Notes: generated by a model from the letters alone, not told the origin. Positions 28,368-43,044 are shown, counted from the first letter of the stretch. The stretch: 64,000 nt of DNA from Aromatoleum tolulyticum (GCF_900156155.1 NZ_FTMD01000004.1:124001-188000), one strand, 5' to 3'. Translations and numbers: made by a program.

Positions 28368-29390
28368 ATGCAGTACGCCGGCTTTACCCTGCGCAACAAC
28401 CTGTTCGTCGCCCCTATGGCCGGCGTCACCGACCGCCCCTTCCGCCAGCTGTGCAAGAAGCTCGGCGCGGGCGTCGCAGTGAGCGAGATGGTTACGTCCA
28501 ACTCGCTGCTCTACGGCAGCGCGAAGACGCGCCGGCGTGCCAACCACGAGGGCGAGGTCGATCCGATCTCGGTGCAGATTGCCGGCGCCGACCCGCAGAT
28601 GATGGCCGAGGCCGCCCGCTACAACGCGGACAGCGGCGCCCAGATCATCGACATCAACATGGGCTGCCCGGCCAAGAAGGTGTGCAACGTGATGGCGGGC
28701 TCCGCGCTGATGCAGGACGAGCCCCTCGTCGCCCGCATCCTTGAAGCCGTCGTCGCTGCGGTGCCGAACACCCCGGTCACGCTCAAGTTCCGCACCGGCT
28801 GGAACCGCCAGCATCGCAACGCCCCGACCGTCGCGCGCATCGCCGAGGAATCGGGCATCCGCGCGATCGCGATCCACGGCCGCACGCGCGCCGACCAGTA
28901 CATGGGCGAAGCCGAGTACGACACCATCGCGCACGTGAAGACCCTGGTGAAGATCCCGGTCATCGCCAACGGCGACATCACCTCGCCCGAGAAGGCGAAG
29001 TACGTGCTCGACTACACCGGCGCCGACGGCGTCATGATCGGCCGCGCCGCCCAGGGCCGGCCGTGGATCTTCCGCGAGACCGAACACTTCCTGGCGACCG
29101 GCGAACTGATGCCCGCGCCGCTGGTCAGCGAGATCCTCCAGGTGTGCCGCGAACATCTGGCCGACCTGTACGCCTTCTACGGCGAAGATACCGGCGTCAA
29201 GGTCGCCCGCAAGCACATCTCCTGGTACACGAAGGGCCTGGTCGGGTCGGCCGCCTTCCGTCGCGCGATGAACCAGCTCCCCGACGTGCGCTCGCAGATG
29301 GCGGCCGTCGAGGACTTTTTCGGCCAACTGGCCCAGCAGGACGCCCGCCTGCGCTACGAAGAAGAACTCCCGCAGGAACTTGCCGCATGA
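28368..29390 (+). CDS. dusB: tRNA-dihydrouridine synthase DusB
   Basis: A 340-residue FMN enzyme reducing uridine to dihydrouridine in tRNA D-loops (U17 for DusB). Seen are NNLFVAPMAGVTDRPFRQLC at the start, VQIAGADPQMMAEAAR, the GCPAKKVCNVMAGSALM segment with the catalytic Cys near residue 102, TLKFRTGWN, IHGRTRADQYMGEA, IANGDITSPEKA and the FMN phosphate site GVMIGRAAQGRPWIF. The dusB-fis order is the widespread proteobacterial arrangement, here with an ATGA overlap between the two genes. A TAAAAT box at 28331-28336 could be the -10 of their promoter. Confidence 0.96.
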   Translation: MQYAGFTLRNNLFVAPMAGVTDRPFRQLCKKLGAGVAVSEMVTSNSLLYGSAKTRRRANHEGEVDPISVQIAGADPQMMAEAARYNADSGAQIIDINMGCPAKKVCNVMAGSALMQDEPLVARILEAVVAAVPNTPVTLKFRTGWNRQHRNAPTVARIAEESGIRAIAIHGRTRADQYMGEAEYDTIAHVKTLVKIPVIANGDITSPEKAKYVLDYTGADGVMIGRAAQGRPWIFRETEHFLATGELMPAPLVSEILQVCREHLADLYAFYGEDTGVKVARKHISWYTKGLVGSAAFRRAMNQLPDVRSQMAAVEDFFGQLAQQDARLRYEEELPQELAA

Positions 29391-29623
29391 GCCGCCCCAA
29401 CGAAATTGCCGACTCGGTCCAGCGCACCCTGGACCAGTATTTCCGTGACCTCGACGGTGAAAAACCCGCCGCGATCTACGAGATGGTGATCCGCAACGTC
29501 GAACGCCCGATGCTCGAGTTCGTCCTCCGCCAGGCCAACGGCAACCAGACCGTGGCCGCGGAGATGCTCGGCATCAACCGCAACACGCTGCGGCGCAAGC
29601 TCACCGAATACGAACTCCTGTAA
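29387..29623 (+). CDS. fis: Nucleoid-associated DNA-bending protein Fis
   Basis: A 78-residue Fis homologue: an N-terminal dimerisation region (VQRTLDQYFRDLDG), then helices PAAIYEMVIRNVERPMLEFVL and the helix-turn-helix NQTVAAEMLGINRNTLRRKLTEYEL at the C-terminus. Fis controls stable RNA promoters, chromosome topology and recombination. At 78 residues it is shorter than E. coli Fis (98) because the N-terminal beta-hairpin arm is trimmed, as is usual in betaproteobacteria. The ATG overlaps the dusB stop codon, with AGGAA upstream, so expression is linked to dusB. Confidence 0.95.
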   Translation: MSRPNEIADSVQRTLDQYFRDLDGEKPAAIYEMVIRNVERPMLEFVLRQANGNQTVAAEMLGINRNTLRRKLTEYELL

Positions 29624-29695
29624 GCCCGAATTCCGCCGCGCGCCGCAGCTTGCGCACGGCTTCCCGCCTTCCGACTCCCTCCTGCGATCCGAACG

Positions 29696-31285
29696 ATGAA
29701 AGTCTCCCAAGCCCTGATCAGCGTCTCCGACAAGCGCGGCGTCCTCGAATTCGCCCAGGCCCTGCACGGCCTCGGCGTGAAGATCCTGTCGACCGGCGGC
29801 ACCGCCTCGATGCTGCGCGAGGCCGGCCTGCCGGTTACCGACGTGTCCGAGCACACCGGCTTCCCCGAGATGCTCGACGGCCGCGTCAAGACCCTGCATC
29901 CGACGGTGCACGGCGGCATCCTCGCGCGCCGCGACCTGCCCGAGCACATGGAGACCATTGCCGCGCACGGCATCTCGCGCATCGACCTCGTGGTCGTGAA
30001 CCTCTACCCCTTCGCGCAGACCGTCGCCAAGCCCGATTGCACGCTCGAGGACGCCATCGAGAACATCGACATCGGCGGCCCGACCATGGTGCGCGCCGCG
30101 GCGAAGAATCACGGCGACGCGAAGGGCGGCGTCGGCATCGTCACCAACCCCGAGGATTACGCAGCGATCGTCGACGAGCTGAAAGCGAACGGCGGCGAAC
30201 TGAGCTACAAGACCCGCTTCGCCCTCGCGGTGAAGGCCTTCACCCACACCGCCCGCTACGACAGCGCGATCTCCAACCACCTCACCGCGCTGACCTTCGG
30301 CGACAACGGCGAAGTGGCCAAGAAAGCCTATCCCGAGCGCTACCAGGTCGCCTTCGACAAGGTGCAGGACCTGCGCTACGGCGAGAACCCCCACCAGTCC
30401 GCCGCGTTCTACCGCGAGCCGAACGCCCCCGAAGGCTCGATCGCCGCGTACAAGCAGCTGCAGGGCAAGGAACTGTCGTACAACAACATCGCCGACGCCG
30501 ACGCCGCATGGGAATGCGTCAAGGCCTTCGAAGGCACGACGCCCGCGTGCGTCATCGTCAAGCACGCCAACCCCTGCGGCGTCGCCATCGCCGAGTCGCC
30601 GACCGCCGCCTACCGCAAGGCCTTCTCGACCGATCCGACCTCGGCCTTCGGCGGCATCATCGCCTTCAACTGCGAAGTCGACCGCGCCGCGGCGGAAGCC
30701 GTGTCGGCGCAGTTCCTCGAAGTGCTGATCGCCCCCGCCTACACCGCCGATGCGCTGGCGCTGCTGACCGCGAAGCAGAACGTGCGCGTGCTCACCTGCC
30801 CGCTGGGCAAGCCCGCCGGCGCGCTGGACTACAAGCGCGTCGGCGGCGGCCTGCTGGTGCAGAGCGCCGACGAGGCCCGCATTGCAGTCGCCGACCTCAA
30901 GGTCGTCACCAAGCGCGCGCCGACCGAGCAGGAACTGGGCGACCTCCTCTTCGCCTGGCGCGTCGCCAAGTACGTCAAGTCGAACGCCATCGTCTACTGC
31001 CGTGACGGCATGACCGTCGGCGTCGGCGCCGGCCAGATGAGCCGTGTCGACTCCGCCCGCATCGCCGCGATCAAGGCCGAGAACGCCGGCCTCACGGTCA
31101 AGGGCACGGTCGTCGCCTCCGACGCCTTCTTCCCGTTCCGCGACGGCCTCGACGTGCTCGCCCAGGCCGGCGCCACCGCCGTCATCCAGCCCGGCGGCTC
31201 GATGCGCGACGCCGAAGTGATCGCCGCGGCCGACGAACAGGGCGTCGCGATGGTCTTCACCGGCTTCCGCCACTTCCGCCACTGA
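29696..31285 (+). CDS. purH: Bifunctional AICAR transformylase / IMP cyclohydrolase PurH
   Basis: Catalyses the last two steps of IMP synthesis: formylation of AICAR by 10-formyl-THF and ring closure. The 529-residue protein has an N-terminal MGS-like cyclohydrolase domain ([63 protein letters not shown]) and a C-terminal transformylase domain ([31 protein letters not shown] with the catalytic Lys-His pair, [24 protein letters not shown]). Length matches the family. It is followed 20 bases later by purD, the same pairing as E. coli purHD, and preceded by fis with a 72-base gap that shows no terminator. Confidence 0.97.
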   Translation: MKVSQALISVSDKRGVLEFAQALHGLGVKILSTGGTASMLREAGLPVTDVSEHTGFPEMLDGRVKTLHPTVHGGILARRDLPEHMETIAAHGISRIDLVVVNLYPFAQTVAKPDCTLEDAIENIDIGGPTMVRAAAKNHGDAKGGVGIVTNPEDYAAIVDELKANGGELSYKTRFALAVKAFTHTARYDSAISNHLTALTFGDNGEVAKKAYPERYQVAFDKVQDLRYGENPHQSAAFYREPNAPEGSIAAYKQLQGKELSYNNIADADAAWECVKAFEGTTPACVIVKHANPCGVAIAESPTAAYRKAFSTDPTSAFGGIIAFNCEVDRAAAEAVSAQFLEVLIAPAYTADALALLTAKQNVRVLTCPLGKPAGALDYKRVGGGLLVQSADEARIAVADLKVVTKRAPTEQELGDLLFAWRVAKYVKSNAIVYCRDGMTVGVGAGQMSRVDSARIAAIKAENAGLTVKGTVVASDAFFPFRDGLDVLAQAGATAVIQPGGSMRDAEVIAAADEQGVAMVFTGFRHFRH

Positions 31286-31305
31286 TCCGCAGCGCAGGAA
31301 ACAGC

Positions 31306-32595
31306 ATGAAAGTTCTCGTCATCGGCTCCGGCGGCCGCGAACACGCACTGGCCTGGAAACTCGCGCAGTCGCCCAAGGTCACGCGCGTCCTGGTCGCGCC
31401 GGGCAATCCGGGCACGGCGCGCGAGCCGCTGCTCGAGAACGTCGCCGTCACGGCGATCCCCGAGCTCGTCGAGCTGGCGAAGCGCGAGCAGGTGCAGTTC
31501 ACCGTCGTCGGCCCGGAAGCGCCGCTCGCAGCCGGCGTCGTCGACGCCTTCCGCGCCGCCGGCCTGCCGATCTTCGGACCCACGAAGGCCGCGGCACAGC
31601 TTGAAAGCTCCAAGGACTTCGCCAAGCGCTTCCTGATCCGCCACAACATCCCGACGGCGAAGTACCAGACCTTCTCCGACGCCGCGGCGGCACACGCCTA
31701 CGTGAACGCCGAAGGCGCCCCGATCGTCATTAAGGCCGACGGCCTCGCGGCCGGCAAGGGTGTGGTCGTCGCCATGACGCTCGACGAGGCACATGCCGCG
31801 ATCGACATGATGCTCACCGACAATCGCATGGGCGTGAGCTACGGCGACGCCGGCGCGCGCGTCGTGATCGAGGAGTTCATGCGCGGCGAGGAAGCGAGCT
31901 TCATCGTCATGGCGGACGGCAAGAACGCGCTGGCGCTCGCCACCAGCCAGGACCACAAGCGTCTCAAGGACAACGACGAAGGCCCCAACACCGGCGGCAT
32001 GGGCGCCTACTCGCCCGCCCCGGTCGTCACGCCCGAAGTGCACGCGCGCGTGATGCGCGAGATCATCATGCCCACGCTCGCCGGCATGGCGGCCGACGGC
32101 CTGCCCTACACCGGCTTCCTCTACGCCGGCCTGATGATCGACGACGCCGGCCAGCCGCGCGTGGTCGAATTCAACTGCCGCATGGGCGATCCGGAAACGC
32201 AGCCGATCATGATGCGGCTCAAGACCGATCTCTCCGACCTCGTCGAAGCCGCAATCGGCGGCCGCCTCGACCAGGCCGAAGCCGAATGGGACCGCCGCGT
32301 CGCCCTCGGCGTCGTGCTCGCGGCGGCGGGCTACCCCGAGTCGCCACGCAAGGGCGACGTCATCACCGGCCTGCCCACGACCGAAGTCGAGGACGTGCAT
32401 GTGTTCCACGCCGGCACCGCCGAACAGGACGGGCAGGTCATCACCGCCGGCGGGCGCGTGCTGTGCGTCACCGCGCTGGGCGACAACGTGCGCAGCGCGC
32501 AGAAGCGCGCGTACGAAGTCGCCGACGCGATCGTCTTCGACGGCCGCCAGTTCCGCCGCGACATCGGCCACCGCGCCGTCGCGCGCAAGGCCTGA
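31306..32595 (+). CDS. purD: Phosphoribosylamine-glycine ligase PurD
   Basis: ATP-grasp enzyme forming glycinamide ribonucleotide, the second step of purine synthesis. The 429-residue protein has [19 protein letters not shown] at the N-terminus, [38 protein letters not shown], the ATP-grasp core [16 protein letters not shown] and [33 protein letters not shown] and the metal-binding [12 protein letters not shown] near residue 290. AGGAAACAGC precedes the ATG as the ribosome-binding site. The gene lies 20 bases after purH and 13 bases before hemF, so purH, purD and hemF are probably on one message. Confidence 0.97.
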   Translation: MKVLVIGSGGREHALAWKLAQSPKVTRVLVAPGNPGTAREPLLENVAVTAIPELVELAKREQVQFTVVGPEAPLAAGVVDAFRAAGLPIFGPTKAAAQLESSKDFAKRFLIRHNIPTAKYQTFSDAAAAHAYVNAEGAPIVIKADGLAAGKGVVVAMTLDEAHAAIDMMLTDNRMGVSYGDAGARVVIEEFMRGEEASFIVMADGKNALALATSQDHKRLKDNDEGPNTGGMGAYSPAPVVTPEVHARVMREIIMPTLAGMAADGLPYTGFLYAGLMIDDAGQPRVVEFNCRMGDPETQPIMMRLKTDLSDLVEAAIGGRLDQAEAEWDRRVALGVVLAAAGYPESPRKGDVITGLPTTEVEDVHVFHAGTAEQDGQVITAGGRVLCVTALGDNVRSAQKRAYEVADAIVFDGRQFRRDIGHRAVARKA

Positions 32596-32608
32596 GGACG
32601 CAGCCACG

Positions 32609-33538
32609 ATGAGCGCGCCCGACCGCTCCGCCGTCAAGGAGTACCTCCTCGCCCTGCAGCAACGCATCGTCGCGGCGCTGGAGACCTTCGACGGCGAAGG
32701 CTTCCGCACCGACGCGTGGGACCGTCCGGGCGGAGGCGGCGGCATCACCCGCGTCATCGAGGAAGGCCGCTTCTTCGAACGCGGCGGCGTGAACTTCTCG
32801 CACGTGATGGGCGCCGGCATGCCAGCGTCCGCGACGGCGCACCGCCCCGAACTCGCCGGCCGCTCCTTCGAGGCGATGGGCGTGTCGCTGGTCCTGCACC
32901 CGCGCAACCCGTACTGTCCCACCGCGCACATGAACGTGCGCTTCTTCATCGCGCTGCCGCCGGCGAACGAGCCCGACGCAGCGCCGATCTGGTGGTTCGG
33001 CGGCGGCATGGACCTCACGCCCTACTATCCGTTCGAAGAGGACGTCCGCCACTTCCACCGCACCTGCAAGGCAGCGGTGCTGCCCTTCGGCGGCGAGGCG
33101 GAATACCGTCGCCTCAAGGAGTGGTGCGACAGCTACTTCTTCCTCAAGCACCGCAACGAACCGCGCGGTGTCGGCGGCCTGTTCTTCGACGACCTCGGCG
33201 CGGACGGCAAGATCGCGTTCGATGACGGCTTCGGCCTCGTGAAGAGCGTCGGCGACGCTTTCGTGCCGGCCTATCTGCCGCTCCTCGAGCGCCGCAAGGA
33301 CATCGCCTATGGCGAGCGCGAGCGCGACTTCCAGGCCTACCGCCGCGGTCGTTACGTCGAATTCAACCTGGTGTTCGACCGCGGCACGCTGTTCGGCCTG
33401 CAGTCGGGCGGACGCACCGAATCGATCCTGATGTCGCTGCCGCCGATCGTGAAATGGCGCTACGACTGGCATCCCGAAGCGGGGAGCGCGGAAGCGAAGC
33501 TTTACGACGAATTCCTCAAGCCGCGCGACTGGTGCTGA
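32609..33538 (+). CDS. hemF: Oxygen-dependent coproporphyrinogen-III oxidase HemF
   Basis: Converts coproporphyrinogen III to protoporphyrinogen IX by two oxidative decarboxylations, using molecular oxygen. The 309-residue protein shows [53 protein letters not shown] (the His-rich signature), [44 protein letters not shown] and the closing [18 protein letters not shown] region near residue 255. GAGGA lies ten bases upstream of the ATG at 32609; the in-frame extension to 32399 lies within purD and is not coding. Presence of HemF implies heme synthesis under oxic conditions. A terminator follows directly. Confidence 0.97.
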   Translation: MSAPDRSAVKEYLLALQQRIVAALETFDGEGFRTDAWDRPGGGGGITRVIEEGRFFERGGVNFSHVMGAGMPASATAHRPELAGRSFEAMGVSLVLHPRNPYCPTAHMNVRFFIALPPANEPDAAPIWWFGGGMDLTPYYPFEEDVRHFHRTCKAAVLPFGGEAEYRRLKEWCDSYFFLKHRNEPRGVGGLFFDDLGADGKIAFDDGFGLVKSVGDAFVPAYLPLLERRKDIAYGERERDFQAYRRGRYVEFNLVFDRGTLFGLQSGGRTESILMSLPPIVKWRYDWHPEAGSAEAKLYDEFLKPRDWC

Positions 33539-33567
33539 GTTCCGGCAAGCGCCGGCAGGGATGAACG

Positions 33568-33601
33568 ACGGCCGCTCCACACGGGGCGGCCGTTTCGTTT
33601 T
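33568..33601. terminator. Rho-independent terminator between hemF and hemY
   Basis: The stem ACGGCCGC/GCGGCCGT with a ten-base loop is followed on the plus strand by TTCGTTTT. It ends hemF and overlaps the last base of the convergent hemY gene. The A-rich left flank is weak, so it serves mainly rightward transcripts. Confidence 0.75.
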
Positions 33602-34776
33602 CAGGCGGCGGAACGCTGTGCGGCGGCGCGATAGTGCGCCTGCGCCTCGTCCGCGCGCTCGAGGCGCTCGAGCAGACCGGCCAGCGCGAGATGCGTCTCG
33701 ACCGACGGTGCAAGGTTGAGCGAAGCCTCGAGGTAGCTCTGCGCCTTGCCCCACAGCTGCGCGTTCAGGCACAGGCGCCCGAGCGCGAACAGCAGGCCGG
33801 CATCCTTGGGATACATGCGCAGCCACTTCTCGCCGCGGGCGAGGCAATCGACGGCGTCGCCTTCGCAGCAATAACCGTACAGGCGGGCGAGGCCGCTGTC
33901 CCATTCCGCATCGAGCAGGCGCTCGAGCGTCCGGCGCGCGAGCGCCCCCTGGCCCGTCTCGGCGAGGTAAGGCACGGCACGTTCGACCAGGCGCCGGTCG
34001 TTCAACTCGTCCGCGGGAATCTCCCGCCAGTATGCGGTCAGACCCTCGGCGTCGCCGGCCAACTCGCGCATGCGCTCGAGATGCGCGCGCCGCAGCACGG
34101 AACGCACCTGCTCCTCGGACATGGCCTTGTGCTTGTGCAGCTGGCGCGCGGTGCGCAGCACCTCGTCCCAGCGCGCGAGCGCAGAAGCGACCCGCAACGA
34201 CAGGCGCAGCGCGGCGATATGGCGATGGCCCGCAAGGCGCAAATTCTCGAGACGCTCGGCGGCCTCCTCGAAACGACGCCCTTCCACCGCCAGCTCCGCC
34301 TCCGTCATCAGGCGCGCGACGCGCGATTCGTCTTCCTGCTCGGCCGATTTCCCGAGCCAGATGCGATAACGCGTGTCGTCGCGCATCGCGTGTGCCGCGC
34401 GGGCGGCGACGAGCGCCGCCATCGAGCGGTTGTCGCTGTCGGAAAACGCCGCACCGGCGAACTTCACCGCCTGCGCGAAACGCCCCTCGAACAGCGCGCG
34501 CAGCCCGTCGCGCAGTGCGCGGCCGGCTTTTTCCTTGCGGCGCCGCTCGCGGTACTGGACGACGCGCCCGGGCAACGCCATCGTCCGGCGAATGATCCGC
34601 AACACCGCGTAGGCACTGAAGAACGCGACGATCAGCCCGACGATCAGCAGGTTGAGCGAGAGCTGGACGCGCCACGGCGGAACGACGATCAGCACATAGC
34701 CGTCGTTGACGCTCGCGAGCATCGCGACGCCGGCCGCAAGCGCGAAGATTCCGATGAGCCAGATCAATGCACGCAT
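33601..34776 (-). CDS. hemY: HemY, TPR membrane protein of the heme operon
   Basis: A 391-residue inner-membrane protein of the proteobacterial HemY_N family, not the Bacillus protoporphyrinogen oxidase of the same name. Two N-terminal helices (MRALIWLIGIFALAAGVAML; LNLLIVGLIVAFFSAYAVL) are followed by the RVVQYRERRRKEKAGRALRDGL segment and TPR-like helical repeats through to the end (AAFSDSDNRSMAALVAARAA, DAGLLFALGRLCLNAQLWGKAQSYLEASL). Its biochemical task is unknown; it is thought to aid or scaffold heme or tetrapyrrole metabolism. GAGGAG precedes the ATG. It is the last gene of hemC-hemD-hemX-hemY, beginning 10 bases after hemX. Confidence 0.9.
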   Translation of the reverse strand: MRALIWLIGIFALAAGVAMLASVNDGYVLIVVPPWRVQLSLNLLIVGLIVAFFSAYAVLRIIRRTMALPGRVVQYRERRRKEKAGRALRDGLRALFEGRFAQAVKFAGAAFSDSDNRSMAALVAARAAHAMRDDTRYRIWLGKSAEQEDESRVARLMTEAELAVEGRRFEEAAERLENLRLAGHRHIAALRLSLRVASALARWDEVLRTARQLHKHKAMSEEQVRSVLRRAHLERMRELAGDAEGLTAYWREIPADELNDRRLVERAVPYLAETGQGALARRTLERLLDAEWDSGLARLYGYCCEGDAVDCLARGEKWLRMYPKDAGLLFALGRLCLNAQLWGKAQSYLEASLNLAPSVETHLALAGLLERLERADEAQAHYRAAAQRSAA

Positions 34777-34786
34777 GACCGGCTCC

Positions 34787-35998
34787 TCAGCGCGCGGCGC
34801 CGGCGGGCTGTTGCGCGGCACTTCCCTTCGCCGGTAGCTCGGCGGGCGGCACGGCGACCGCCGGAGCGTTCCGGTTCGCCTCGCCCGCGCGCGCCTGCAG
34901 CAGGCGCAGCGCGGCAATGCTCTCGACCGGCGCGGGTTGCTCCACCTTGACCGGCATCGCCGCGAGAGCCGCCAGCTCGGACAGGGTCTCCTGCACCTTG
35001 GCGTCGCGCTTGTCGAAGTAGCGTCCCACCCAGCTCTGCGCCTGGGCAAGGTCCGCCGAGAACGTGCGCCCGTCGCGCGCCAGCAGCGCCAGACGGGCGG
35101 TCAGCAGGCGGATCTTGAGATTCTCGCGCAGGTAGGTGCTTTGGGCCGGAGCGAGCAGAACCGGCTCGGGCTGGTCGAGACGCTCGATGCGCACCAGCGC
35201 GAGGATCTCGTGCCAGACCTCGTGCGCCACCTCCTTGATGAAATCCATCGGCGACGGCGCGGCCGCGGCCGGCGCAGCGGCAGTGTCTCCATCGACGGAC
35301 GGCTGCGCAGCGAGTTCGCCGGCGAACGCGAGCGGCAGGCCATCGACTCGTTCGAGCAGGCCTTCGAGGCGCAGCGCGATGCCCGGGACATCCACCTGCG
35401 GCGCGGCCTTCAGCATTTCGATATCGCGCGCCAGCGCGCGCCGCAGCGGCAGCAGCTGGCCGGCGTCCTGCGCGGCGATGCGCCCCTCGGCGCCCTGCAG
35501 GGCGACCAGCGCGGCCTCGGCGTTGCCGGCGAGCTGCAGCTGCTGCGCCGCCATCGCCACGGCGTATTCCGCCTCGGCGATGACGCGGTCCTCGCGCGTA
35601 CGCGAGAACTGCTGATAAAGCGTCTCGAGCGTAGCGGCCTGCCCCTCGGTGGCGGCCACCTGGGCCTCGAGCGCCCCGAGCTTGCCTTGCAGCGCGGCGA
35701 TGGTCTCCTGCTGCTGGCGGGCGAGCGCGCGATATTCGGTCGCGGCCGAGTCGCCCGCCGCGAGGCGTTGGGCAACTTCCTCGCGCACGGCGGCAACGCT
35801 GCCGCGCATGTCGTGCACGTACCAGCCGAGCACGCCGGCGCCGACGAGCGCAATCACGGAGATCGCAACGGCCAGGCCGCCACGGGAACTGCCGCCCGCA
35901 GCAGCGGAGGCGGACGGACGCCCCGCCGCTTCACGATTCGGAGCGGGGGCGGATTCGGATGAACTGGACTGGGTGAGCGCGGATTGTTCTTGGTTCAT
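34787..35998 (-). CDS. hemX: HemX-family membrane protein
   Basis: A 403-residue protein with a Ser/Ala/Pro-rich cytoplasmic N-terminus, one membrane helix at about 42-62 (LAVAISVIALVGAGVLGWYV), a coiled coil at about 70-130 (ALQGKLGALEAQVAATEGQA) and a helical periplasmic domain (AVAMAAQQLQLAGNAEAALV, TYLRENLKIRLLTARLALLARDG). It was once labelled uroporphyrinogen-III methyltransferase, but it lacks the SAM-binding signatures of CobA-type enzymes, so that function is not supported. The start forms an ATGA overlap with the hemD stop codon. The C-terminus is a low-complexity Ala/Pro tail. Confidence 0.88.
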   Translation of the reverse strand: MNQEQSALTQSSSSESAPAPNREAAGRPSASAAAGGSSRGGLAVAISVIALVGAGVLGWYVHDMRGSVAAVREEVAQRLAAGDSAATEYRALARQQQETIAALQGKLGALEAQVAATEGQAATLETLYQQFSRTREDRVIAEAEYAVAMAAQQLQLAGNAEAALVALQGAEGRIAAQDAGQLLPLRRALARDIEMLKAAPQVDVPGIALRLEGLLERVDGLPLAFAGELAAQPSVDGDTAAAPAAAAPSPMDFIKEVAHEVWHEILALVRIERLDQPEPVLLAPAQSTYLRENLKIRLLTARLALLARDGRTFSADLAQAQSWVGRYFDKRDAKVQETLSELAALAAMPVKVEQPAPVESIAALRLLQARAGEANRNAPAVAVPPAELPAKGSAAQQPAGAAR

Positions 35999-36792
35999 GG
36001 CCTGAGTGTAACCGAGGCGTGCCGAAAATGAGACTCGAGGGCGCCGACCAGCCCCTCGTCGCCCGCCGGCGTCTCGAGCACGAGCTCGAAGCCCGCCGCG
36101 CGTGCATGTGCAACGATGCGCGGATGGGGCGCGAAGACGGCGACCGTGCGCAGCACCGGCCAGCCATCGTCGCCGACCATGGTGCGCAGGTTGCCGACGC
36201 CCTCGCTGCTCGTGAGCGTGATCGCATCGAGGCGCCCGTCGGCAGCCAGACGCAGCAAGGGCGTCGGATCGATCGCGGGGCAATAGCGGCGATAACAGGT
36301 GACGTATTCGACCGTCGCGCCCCGTTCGCGCAGGGTCTCGCCGAGCAGGTCGCGACCGCCGTCGCCGCGAAAGATCAGGACGTGCCTGCCCGCGACCGCG
36401 TCCGCCCGGAACTCCGCCAGGGCCAGCACGGACTCGCTGTCGAAGCCGCTCTGCGGTGCGATGACGTCCTTGAAACCGTAGCCCGCCAGCGCCCGCTCGC
36501 TGCCCTTGCCGACGGTGGCGACGCGCAGGCCGGCGGGCCAGGGGCGACGCGCGAGAACCGGGCCGAGGGCGTGGCTCACGGCATTCGGGCTGACGAAGAA
36601 CGCGAGATCGAATTCGTCCAGCCGGGCAATGACCTCATCGAGGGCGCGGCCGTCCTCGGGCTCGCCGATCGCGAGCACCGGAAAGCGCAGCGCGATGCCG
36701 CCGCGCGCCTCGATCGCCGTGCACAGGCTGTCGGCCTGCCCGGACGGCCGGGTCACCACGATGTGGCGCCCGGACAGCGTTGCCGCGGTCAT
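35995..36792 (-). CDS. hemD: Uroporphyrinogen-III synthase HemD
   Basis: Cyclises hydroxymethylbilane with inversion of ring D to uroporphyrinogen III. The 265-residue protein is weakly conserved as usual, but shows HIVVTRPSGQADSLCTAIEA, the DLAFFVSPNAVSHALGPVL segment, RVATVGKGSERALAGYGFKD, LIFRGDGGRDLLGETLRERG, VTCYRRYCP and the TLTSSEGVGNLRTMV segment near residue 195, followed by VAVFAPHPRIVAHARAAGF. Two similar alpha/beta domains fit the fold. It starts at the ATG 36792, 23 bases after hemC, and its stop overlaps the hemX start. Confidence 0.93.
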   Translation of the reverse strand: MTAATLSGRHIVVTRPSGQADSLCTAIEARGGIALRFPVLAIGEPEDGRALDEVIARLDEFDLAFFVSPNAVSHALGPVLARRPWPAGLRVATVGKGSERALAGYGFKDVIAPQSGFDSESVLALAEFRADAVAGRHVLIFRGDGGRDLLGETLRERGATVEYVTCYRRYCPAIDPTPLLRLAADGRLDAITLTSSEGVGNLRTMVGDDGWPVLRTVAVFAPHPRIVAHARAAGFELVLETPAGDEGLVGALESHFRHASVTLRP

Positions 36793-36815
36793 GATCGCCA
36801 CCGTCGCGGCCGGCC

Positions 36816-37763
36816 TCAGCCGATCTGGGCGAGGATGTCCTCGGCCCCCTGCTCGCGCAGGTCGGCCGCCAGCGCCAGCCCCAGCGTCTCGCAGTCCGCG
36901 GGATTGCCTTCGAGCTCGGCGCGCACGATGCGGCTGCCGTCGGGCAGCGCGACGAACCCGCGCAGCCACAGCTTGCCCGCACGGATCTCCGCGTAGGCGC
37001 CCAGCGGCACTTCGCAGCTGCCGGCGAGCGCGCGCGATACGGCGCGTTCCGCGCGCACGCACGCGGAGGTGTCGGCGTCGTTGAGCGGCGCCAGCCAGGC
37101 GGCGACGTCCTTGCGGCTCGCGAGGCATTCGATGCCCAGCGCGCCCTGCCCGGCTGCCGGCAGCGACACTTCGGACGGCAGCTCGCTGCGGATGCGGTCG
37201 GCCAAGCCGAGGCGCTTGAGGCCCGCCGCGGCGAGGATGATCGCGTCGTACTGCCCCTCGTCGAGCTTGCGCAGACGCGTGTCGAGGTTGCCGCGCAGGC
37301 TGGTCACGGCGAGCATCGGATACATCGCGTGCAGCTGCGATTCGCGCCGCAGCGAGGACGTACCCACGACGGCGCCCGGCGGCAGTTCGTCGAGGCTCGC
37401 GTAACGCGGCGACACGAAGGCGTCGAGCGGCACTTCGCGCTCGGAGATGCAGGGCAGCGCGAAGGGCTCGGCGAGCTGCATCGGCACGTCCTTCATCGAA
37501 TGCACGGCGATGTCGGCGCGCCCTTCGAGCAGCGCCGCCTCGAGCTCCTTCACGAACAGGCCCTTGCCGCCGACCTTGGCCAGCGGGCGGTCGAGGATCT
37601 GGTCGCCGCGGGTCGTCATGCCCAGCAGCTCGACCCGGCAGCCGGGGTACAGCGCCTCGAGGCGGGCCTTGACGTGCTCGGCCTGCCACAGCGCGAGCCG
37701 GCTTTCGCGGGTGGCGATTACGATGCGTTCGGGCGGGGTGAATTCGGCGGAAGTTGCGCTCAC
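36816..37763 (-). CDS. hemC: Porphobilinogen deaminase HemC
   Basis: Condenses four porphobilinogen molecules to hydroxymethylbilane. The 315-residue protein shows [59 protein letters not shown] with the catalytic Asp, [28 protein letters not shown] and the dipyrromethane-cofactor cysteine in [14 protein letters not shown] near residue 250. The start is GTG at 37763; the N-terminal eight residues before PPERIVIA are not conserved. It heads the leftward hemC-hemD-hemX-hemY operon and is divergent from ppc. Confidence 0.96.
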   Translation of the reverse strand: MSATSAEFTPPERIVIATRESRLALWQAEHVKARLEALYPGCRVELLGMTTRGDQILDRPLAKVGGKGLFVKELEAALLEGRADIAVHSMKDVPMQLAEPFALPCISEREVPLDAFVSPRYASLDELPPGAVVGTSSLRRESQLHAMYPMLAVTSLRGNLDTRLRKLDEGQYDAIILAAAGLKRLGLADRIRSELPSEVSLPAAGQGALGIECLASRKDVAAWLAPLNDADTSACVRAERAVSRALAGSCEVPLGAYAEIRAGKLWLRGFVALPDGSRIVRAELEGNPADCETLGLALAADLREQGAEDILAQIG

Positions 37764-37930
37764 GGTAAACGGACTCGTCGACAGATGATTTAGGATCCTG
37801 ACAGGCGCGGCACATACCGCGTCGCAGCATCAGGGTTCGCGCCAATGGCGCCGCAGCGAAACAGCATTCTAGCATGGACGTCCGAGCACGCCTCTCGCCC
37901 CCCGAACCCCAACACCGCCACGGAAACATC

Positions 37931-40678
<2,748 letters not shown>

Positions 40679-40693
40679 CGGGGGAAACGGCCT

Positions 40694-41458
40694 TCAGATC
40701 CCCAGCGTCTGCTTCACTGCCGGCCACTGCCGGCGGCTGACCGGCAGGCCTTCGGGCAACCCGGCCAGCAGGATGTCCCAGTGCGGTTCCCCGTCGTGCT
40801 CGCCCGCGCGCTCCACGCCGACCACGGCCGCGCGCGCGACGAGGCAGTTGCGGTGGATGCGCAGAAAGCGGCCGGCGAACTCCTGCTCCAGTTGCACCAG
40901 CGACTCGTCGAGCAGGTATTCGCGCTCGGCCGTGCGTGCCGTCACGTACTTCAGTTCCGCACGCAGGAACAGGACGTCCGCGACCGGCACCAGCAGGATG
41001 CGGCCGCGCTCGCTGACGCTGAAATGCTGCCGCGCACCGGGCGCCAGCGCGGCGAGTGCCGCATCCGCCAGCGGCTGGCGCCGATGCACCTTCGCCAGCG
41101 CATCGGCGAGGCGCTGCGCCCGCACCGGCTTCAGCAGGTAGTCGACCGCCGACAGTTCGAAGGCCTGCACCGCGTACTCGTCGTAGGCCGTCGTGAAGAT
41201 CACGGCGGGGGGCTTCTCCAGGCGGCCGAGGTGGCGTGCGAGTTCGACGCCGTCCATCACCGGCATGCGGATGTCGGCCAGCACGACATCCGCCGCTTCG
41301 CTCTCGAGCAGACGCAGTGCCTCGACACCATTGGCTGCGACGCCGACGACGACGGTCGGCTGCTCCTGTGCGATGTCACCGAGCAGGTCGCGCAGGCGCG
41401 CACGCGCCGGCGCCTCGTCGTCGACGATCACCACGCGCAAGACCTGTGCCGACTCCAT
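40694..41458 (-). CDS. LytTR-type response regulator (AlgR-like)
   Basis: A 254-residue response regulator. The receiver domain ([20 protein letters not shown], phosphoacceptor Asp in [13 protein letters not shown] near residue 60, [26 protein letters not shown]) is followed by a LytTR DNA-binding domain ([47 protein letters not shown]). AlgR/LytTR regulators control alginate, pili or motility genes in relatives. GGGAGG lies seven bases before the ATG. In Pseudomonas the order is argH-algZ-algR-hemC-hemD; here algR and argH are neighbours with only 167 bases between them, so the AlgZ/FimS kinase gene is missing from the expected place. The kinase partner is unknown. Confidence 0.9.
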   Translation of the reverse strand: MESAQVLRVVIVDDEAPARARLRDLLGDIAQEQPTVVVGVAANGVEALRLLESEAADVVLADIRMPVMDGVELARHLGRLEKPPAVIFTTAYDEYAVQAFELSAVDYLLKPVRAQRLADALAKVHRRQPLADAALAALAPGARQHFSVSERGRILLVPVADVLFLRAELKYVTARTAEREYLLDESLVQLEQEFAGRFLRIHRNCLVARAAVVGVERAGEHDGEPHWDILLAGLPEGLPVSRRQWPAVKQTLGI

Positions 41459-41532
41459 CAACGAACCTCCCCGCCCCCGCGACTCTCGCCCCGCCGGCGA
41501 ACCGGCGCCCAGGGCATGCGGGGCTTTTGCTT

Positions 41533-41538
41533 TATAAT
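41533..41538 (+). promoter_or_regulatory. -10 box of probable argH promoter
   Basis: A perfect TATAAT lies 88 bases before the argH start, in a locally AT-rich patch of otherwise GC-rich DNA between the divergent regulator gene and argH. No good -35 hexamer is found at normal distance, so an activator or a weak -35 is assumed. Confidence 0.5.
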
Positions 41539-41625
41539 TTTGGCCTGTTTGCGCGGCGCCAGCGACAACCGGCGCCCCGCCCCGCGACGGCCGCACCCGA
41601 CCGCGCCATACCACTGACGGACATT

Positions 41626-43044
<1,419 letters not shown>

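Noticed and set aside
33601..34776. HemY as protoporphyrinogen oxidase
   Set aside because: No FAD-binding motif; it is the unrelated TPR membrane HemY of proteobacteria.
34787..35998. HemX as uroporphyrinogen-III C-methyltransferase
   Set aside because: No SAM-binding or CobA-type motifs; sequence is one helix plus coiled coil and helical domain.
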